Source: Lutispora saccharofermentans (GTDB taxonomy: Bacteria > Bacillota > Clostridia > Lutisporales > Lutisporaceae). Taken from it: a stretch of DNA of 64,000 bases. The notes under the pieces are model-generated. The model worked only from the letters and a program-made list of their open reading frames with translations. It was not told the origin of the DNA and did not search any database. Both the position numbers and the translations under genes were made by a program. This document shows positions 60,925-64,000 of this stretch, piece by piece. The stretch is from NCBI RefSeq assembly GCF_024363565.1, contig NZ_JAJEKE010000022.1, positions 1 through 64,000 of the forward strand. Direction: 5' to 3'. Position 1 is the stretch's first letter; each line of letters starts with the position of its first letter.

Positions 60925-61656
60925 TCATATGGGCATACCATAACGGATTTTGAATTCATCCTTAGTACAGTTATCTCTGATCAGCAGAAATCCGACATAT
61001 CCTTCATCCAGCAGCTCTTGCTGCTGCCGAATCTTCCCATTCTCAACTTCGATGCAGTTTTTATATGGCTGTGCATCATCATGCCTCATATCTCTATGCA
61101 GCAAGAATCTCCACTTGCCTTCATAAGAGCCTTCTCTTCTATCCAGAGCCTTGATTGCAAGGCCCGAATCCATCACATTTTTCAAGCTGGGATAATTAAA
61201 TGGATGTATGGTGCAGCATACATGGTAATAACCCAATTTATCAATAATATCAAATGTATGCTTCATCATCTTTGCCTGAAGCCTATTCCCCCTAAACTCG
61301 GGATGTACTACGGTTGCTTCCAGGTGGACCACGCGCTCAAGCTCATCTTCCGGTATATTTAATTCCCGCCCCAGATGATATTCATCATTGCCCGAAAATG
61401 TGATGGTCCTGAATGCGATCAGACTGCCCTCTGCAAAGACGCCTATGGCTCTTCCCATACCATCATCCAGGACTTGAGTAAGAATAAATTCTTTGGAATC
61501 CACCACAAAGGTCTGCGGATTTTTCAGATCATCCGCAACTAAATTTTGAAGCTCTACCATATCCTCGATATCTGACTTTTCCAGTATACGCATCTCATAT
61601 GCTGCTTCTTTAACTATGGTCTTCTTTATAAACTCGCTTTCTATAGGCTTTCTCAT
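60925..61656 (-). CDS. GNAT-fold N-acetyltransferase
   Basis: The 243-residue protein has a GNAT core (LEKSDIEDMVELQNLVADDL; ATVVHPEFRGNRLQAKMMKH with the acetyl-CoA loop). The substrate is not evident. I chose the ATG at 61656 because GGAGGAAGG lies just upstream; the longer frame has no site. It lies between the ferredoxin-reductase gene and the repeat-protein gene. Confidence 0.85.
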   Translation of the reverse strand: MRKPIESEFIKKTIVKEAAYEMRILEKSDIEDMVELQNLVADDLKNPQTFVVDSKEFILTQVLDDGMGRAIGVFAEGSLIAFRTITFSGNDEYHLGRELNIPEDELERVVHLEATVVHPEFRGNRLQAKMMKHTFDIIDKLGYYHVCCTIHPFNYPSLKNVMDSGLAIKALDRREGSYEGKWRFLLHRDMRHDDAQPYKNCIEVENGKIRQQQELLDEGYVGFLLIRDNCTKDEFKIRYGMPI

Positions 61657-61752
61657 ATTCCTTCCTCCATGTCTTTGTGCATATATAACTCTATTGTTCC
61701 AAAATTCCACACTAAAATTACCTCATTTTTTATGTTTATCTTCGAATATATA

Positions 61753-61799
61753 AAAAGCTCCTCCTTGCGCAAATCATGCATAAGCAAGGAGGAGCTTTT
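61753..61799 (-). terminator. Strong terminator between the GNAT and repeat-protein genes
   Basis: AAAAGCTCCTCCTTGC and its exact complement make a 16-bp stem around a 15-base loop, and T runs follow on both strands. It ends transcription of the gene that stops at 61838. Confidence 0.9.
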
Positions 61800-61837
61800 C
61801 ACTGCCAGTGTGGTACAAGCGTTGGACTTAGGCCAGG

Positions 61838-64000
61838 TTATTTCAGTGCCGAATTGTTTTGTAATATTCTAATCATGATTCCATGTCCACCCACAACAGC
61901 CTGGCTGCCTCTTGTGGCAAAAGACATATACCCGTTAACAGGCAATGAATCTAAGATAGTCCAGTCTTTGAAATTCTTGGTATACATAACCCGGGCTCCG
62001 GTTATATATAGTACATCATCAATTGAAAAAATATTATATATCCCCTCTTCGGAACCTGTTAAATTTATGCTTGAATATTCCGTAGGAATTTCATAGCTTT
62101 CATATTCTTTAAAGTCTTTTGTTATATACAATTTAAATTTTGGATATTCATGTGCTGCCAATATGAATGAATCTTTAAAAAAGTATATATCCTTTATGTG
62201 TTGGCTCGGTAATTCCACCTTTTTGAAGGTTTTTAAATCATGGGAAATATAGATATAGTCTTTAAAACCGGAGGCTTTAGAAACTGTATAAAACGGGTTG
62301 GATGATAAATCTTCCGTTTTTGCCGCCTCAGTTGCAAAAGCCACATATCGGTTATTATAGTAATATAGTTTTCCTAGATTCCATTTGGAATAATCCGTCA
62401 TGATTGGCGTAAAGTTATACATATCATCTGAAACAGCAATAATAGCCTTTTCTAATGAGTTGTGAGTCAATACAGCTTTATCCCCTATAACCGATACTCT
62501 TATATTGTTTAAATCTGCATTGGCGTTTTCAATATAATTATCTATGTGCAGCTTATATTCCTCCCAGTTTGTCAGGTCCTCGCCGATCCAAACATGACAT
62601 TCCCATCCGTTTCCCTCCTGTCCCCACTTTATGCCGTATATATAATACTTACCGTTCAGGAAGTACATATCATTAAATTTCGGGGAAGTATAGCCCTTTC
62701 CTTCTACAATTTCATAATTGGTTTGCCACGCCGCACCATCAGGTGATGATATAACAGAATCCTCTGTGATAGCTACAAAGCGTTTCCCATCAAACAATAT
62801 TTTTTTATATCTGTTTAATTCGTTCCCAAGATTGGATTTCCAATTCACCAAATCTGAAGAAATATCAGTAGAGTCTTCACTTAAAATGTAATAACCACTG
62901 CTCTCCATAGCAAAAGAAGCGATAGCTAACCTTGTCTTTTCCGAGAAATTTGTACTGGACTCCGTTATTTTCCACACTGAATTTCCAGCGCTTGCAGCCA
63001 TAACCTTTCTGTTGTTATTATGTATATCAGCACCCACAGCTATATGCTTGCCATTATAATAACCGCCGTACTTCCAGTCTACGTCTTCAGACCGGGTAAT
63101 CCAACTAATGCCGTCTGAGGATATTCCTATTTTTTTATATGTTATTCCAAAGAATTTACCTCCGGTAAAAGTTATTATATCAAAGGCACCGGCATTAGTT
63201 TCAAAGCTTATGTTGCAAACGTTGAATTTTTCACCATCATTTGAATATACCATATTGGTTTCCGGAATACCGCCGCTCCCCATGCTGCTAATTTGATTGG
63301 CATCGCTAAGTCTTGCTGAATAGCTGCTTCCTCCGTAGGCTATAAGGGTATCATTGCTTTGAACCATATCCCGCAATATGGTTGGGGATTCAGTGCAAAC
63401 TTTCCATGTATTCAGGTCTTGTGAAGATATAATTGTACCCTTGCAATAATCTGAATCAAAAGATCTGGGATCTCCTGTGTCATACATTCCGCACAGAAAA
63501 TATCTTCCTTTAAAATATGCTATATCGGAAATGTATAAATTCACTTCATCTGCCTTAGGATATATATTCATCCCTATATCATTTTGGGATTCAATCCTTT
63601 CAAAGGTTTGAAAATCCTTTGTTTTAAATATTGCATATTGTCTCCAAGGATCAATAGCAATGATGAAATAAGAATCGTTTATATGAAACATCTTCATAAT
63701 GTAATAGCCCTTAATTTTTTCTTCTGTCCAGTTTATCCCATCACTCGATGATAAAAGTAAAGAGTCTGCTCCAATTGCAGCAACAGCCATAAATTTATTA
63801 TCAACTACAATAATATCATTGAACTCCATATTTTTATCAAAGGTAGTTATTTCCCAATCGCCAACAGCCAGATCTTCACAGGTGGCCAATGAACCCGATT
63901 CGCTTATTGAGACAGCTATCCCCTTATCGTTGACAACTGTTTTTTTAGCATTGAAATAATACATATTGGTATTAATTTTTGTATCAATAAAAGCATTAGC
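61838..64000 (-). CDS. BNR/Asp-box-like repeat protein, 5' end beyond window
   Basis: This frame is open to the window edge (721 codons, no start in sight; the Met at 63964 is internal). It is built of repeated units with the pattern SxDGxxW or SxDxxxW: SSDGINWTEEK, SSQDLNTWKVC, SSDGISWITR, SSDLVNWKSN, SSPDGAAWQTN, GEDLTNWEEY, SHDLKTFKKVE. That is typical of sortilin/sialidase-type beta-propellers. It may be a surface or glycan-binding protein, but the start, signal peptide and function cannot be seen here. Confidence 0.75.
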   Translation of the reverse strand, partial: ANAFIDTKINTNMYYFNAKKTVVNDKGIAVSISESGSLATCEDLAVGDWEITTFDKNMEFNDIIVVDNKFMAVAAIGADSLLLSSSDGINWTEEKIKGYYIMKMFHINDSYFIIAIDPWRQYAIFKTKDFQTFERIESQNDIGMNIYPKADEVNLYISDIAYFKGRYFLCGMYDTGDPRSFDSDYCKGTIISSQDLNTWKVCTESPTILRDMVQSNDTLIAYGGSSYSARLSDANQISSMGSGGIPETNMVYSNDGEKFNVCNISFETNAGAFDIITFTGGKFFGITYKKIGISSDGISWITRSEDVDWKYGGYYNGKHIAVGADIHNNNRKVMAASAGNSVWKITESSTNFSEKTRLAIASFAMESSGYYILSEDSTDISSDLVNWKSNLGNELNRYKKILFDGKRFVAITEDSVISSPDGAAWQTNYEIVEGKGYTSPKFNDMYFLNGKYYIYGIKWGQEGNGWECHVWIGEDLTNWEEYKLHIDNYIENANADLNNIRVSVIGDKAVLTHNSLEKAIIAVSDDMYNFTPIMTDYSKWNLGKLYYYNNRYVAFATEAAKTEDLSSNPFYTVSKASGFKDYIYISHDLKTFKKVELPSQHIKDIYFFKDSFILAAHEYPKFKLYITKDFKEYESYEIPTEYSSINLTGSEEGIYNIFSIDDVLYITGARVMYTKNFKDWTILDSLPVNGYMSFATRGSQAVVGGHGIMIRILQNNSALK

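Noticed and set aside
1..64000. CRISPR arrays, rRNA operons, riboswitches or a chromosomal replication origin
   Set aside because: I found no regularly spaced direct repeats, no rRNA-like blocks, no recognisable riboswitch and no DnaA-box cluster.

Overview
The window looks like the chromosome of a low-G+C, probably strictly anaerobic member of the Bacillota (class Clostridia). The main reasons are the WalRK cell-wall block (walR, walK, yycH, yycI, murA, yycJ, htrA, rlmH), a DnaD/DnaI-type helicase-loading pair, a CodY-type GAF plus winged-helix regulator, G-rich Shine-Dalgarno sites with frequent TTG and GTG starts, and ferredoxin-linked and radical-SAM enzymes. Nearly all genes lie on the minus strand. 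I cannot name the species.

Layout. 1-5513: a decayed GNAT gene, selO, a membrane-anchored PQQ-type beta-propeller protein and a PPP-family phosphatase. 5531-21464: a 15.9-kb integrated mobile element. 21457-32859: rlmH (with an altered 3' end), htrA, yycJ, murA, yycI, yycH, an extra secreted protein, walK and walR, then a membrane zinc peptidase and an FmdB-type zinc-ribbon protein. 32957-35984: an intracellular subtilase and a LysM/G5/M23 cell-wall hydrolase. 36452-48239: a peptide-uptake and catabolism operon (M28 peptidase, aminotransferase, five-part Opp/Dpp transporter, two M24 peptidases, RidA), faced by a divergent CodY paralogue at 48491. 49604-51599: the DnaD and DnaI pair. 51640-54718: a DUF1445 protein, a radical-SAM protein and a wrecked type III methyltransferase gene. 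55093-59339: an arsenic operon with its promoter and operator. 59612-64000: a WYL-like small protein, a ferredoxin-fused aldo/keto reductase, a GNAT protein and a large repeat protein that runs off the window.

Main discovery. The 15.9-kb element sits in the 3' end of rlmH, the gene family used by staphylococcal SCC elements, and encodes a large serine recombinase beside the junction. Both ends are visible: 25-bp terminal inverted repeats (18 bp perfect) and the displaced 3' end of rlmH (codons GEPYHK-stop) at 5514-5534. Joining the two host ends restores a textbook RlmH C-terminus in frame. Integration replaces the last four residues, PYHK, with a single Arg. The element also carries its own short, divergent rlmH-like gene (7247-7639) that keeps the PYHK tail but has lost the usual SAM-binding motif. 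RlmH is a dimer in which one subunit binds SAM and the tail of the other completes the active site, so the two defective proteins look complementary. I propose that they form a split, heterodimeric RlmH and tie a ribosome modification to carriage of the element. The element also carries a type I restriction-modification system, an RNase H/ParB-like fusion, a tyrosine recombinase and two replication-like proteins.

Second theme. A family of palindromic repeats (24180, 36252, 46249, 56446 and, in part, 41027) sits just behind the stop codons of minus-strand genes. It has a shared core but different, self-complementary outer arms in each copy, as if a small element inserts into the loops of existing terminator hairpins. 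Other new-looking items are a candidate C-rich small RNA upstream of walR and a CodY paralogue with an operator-like palindrome over the promoter of the peptide operon.
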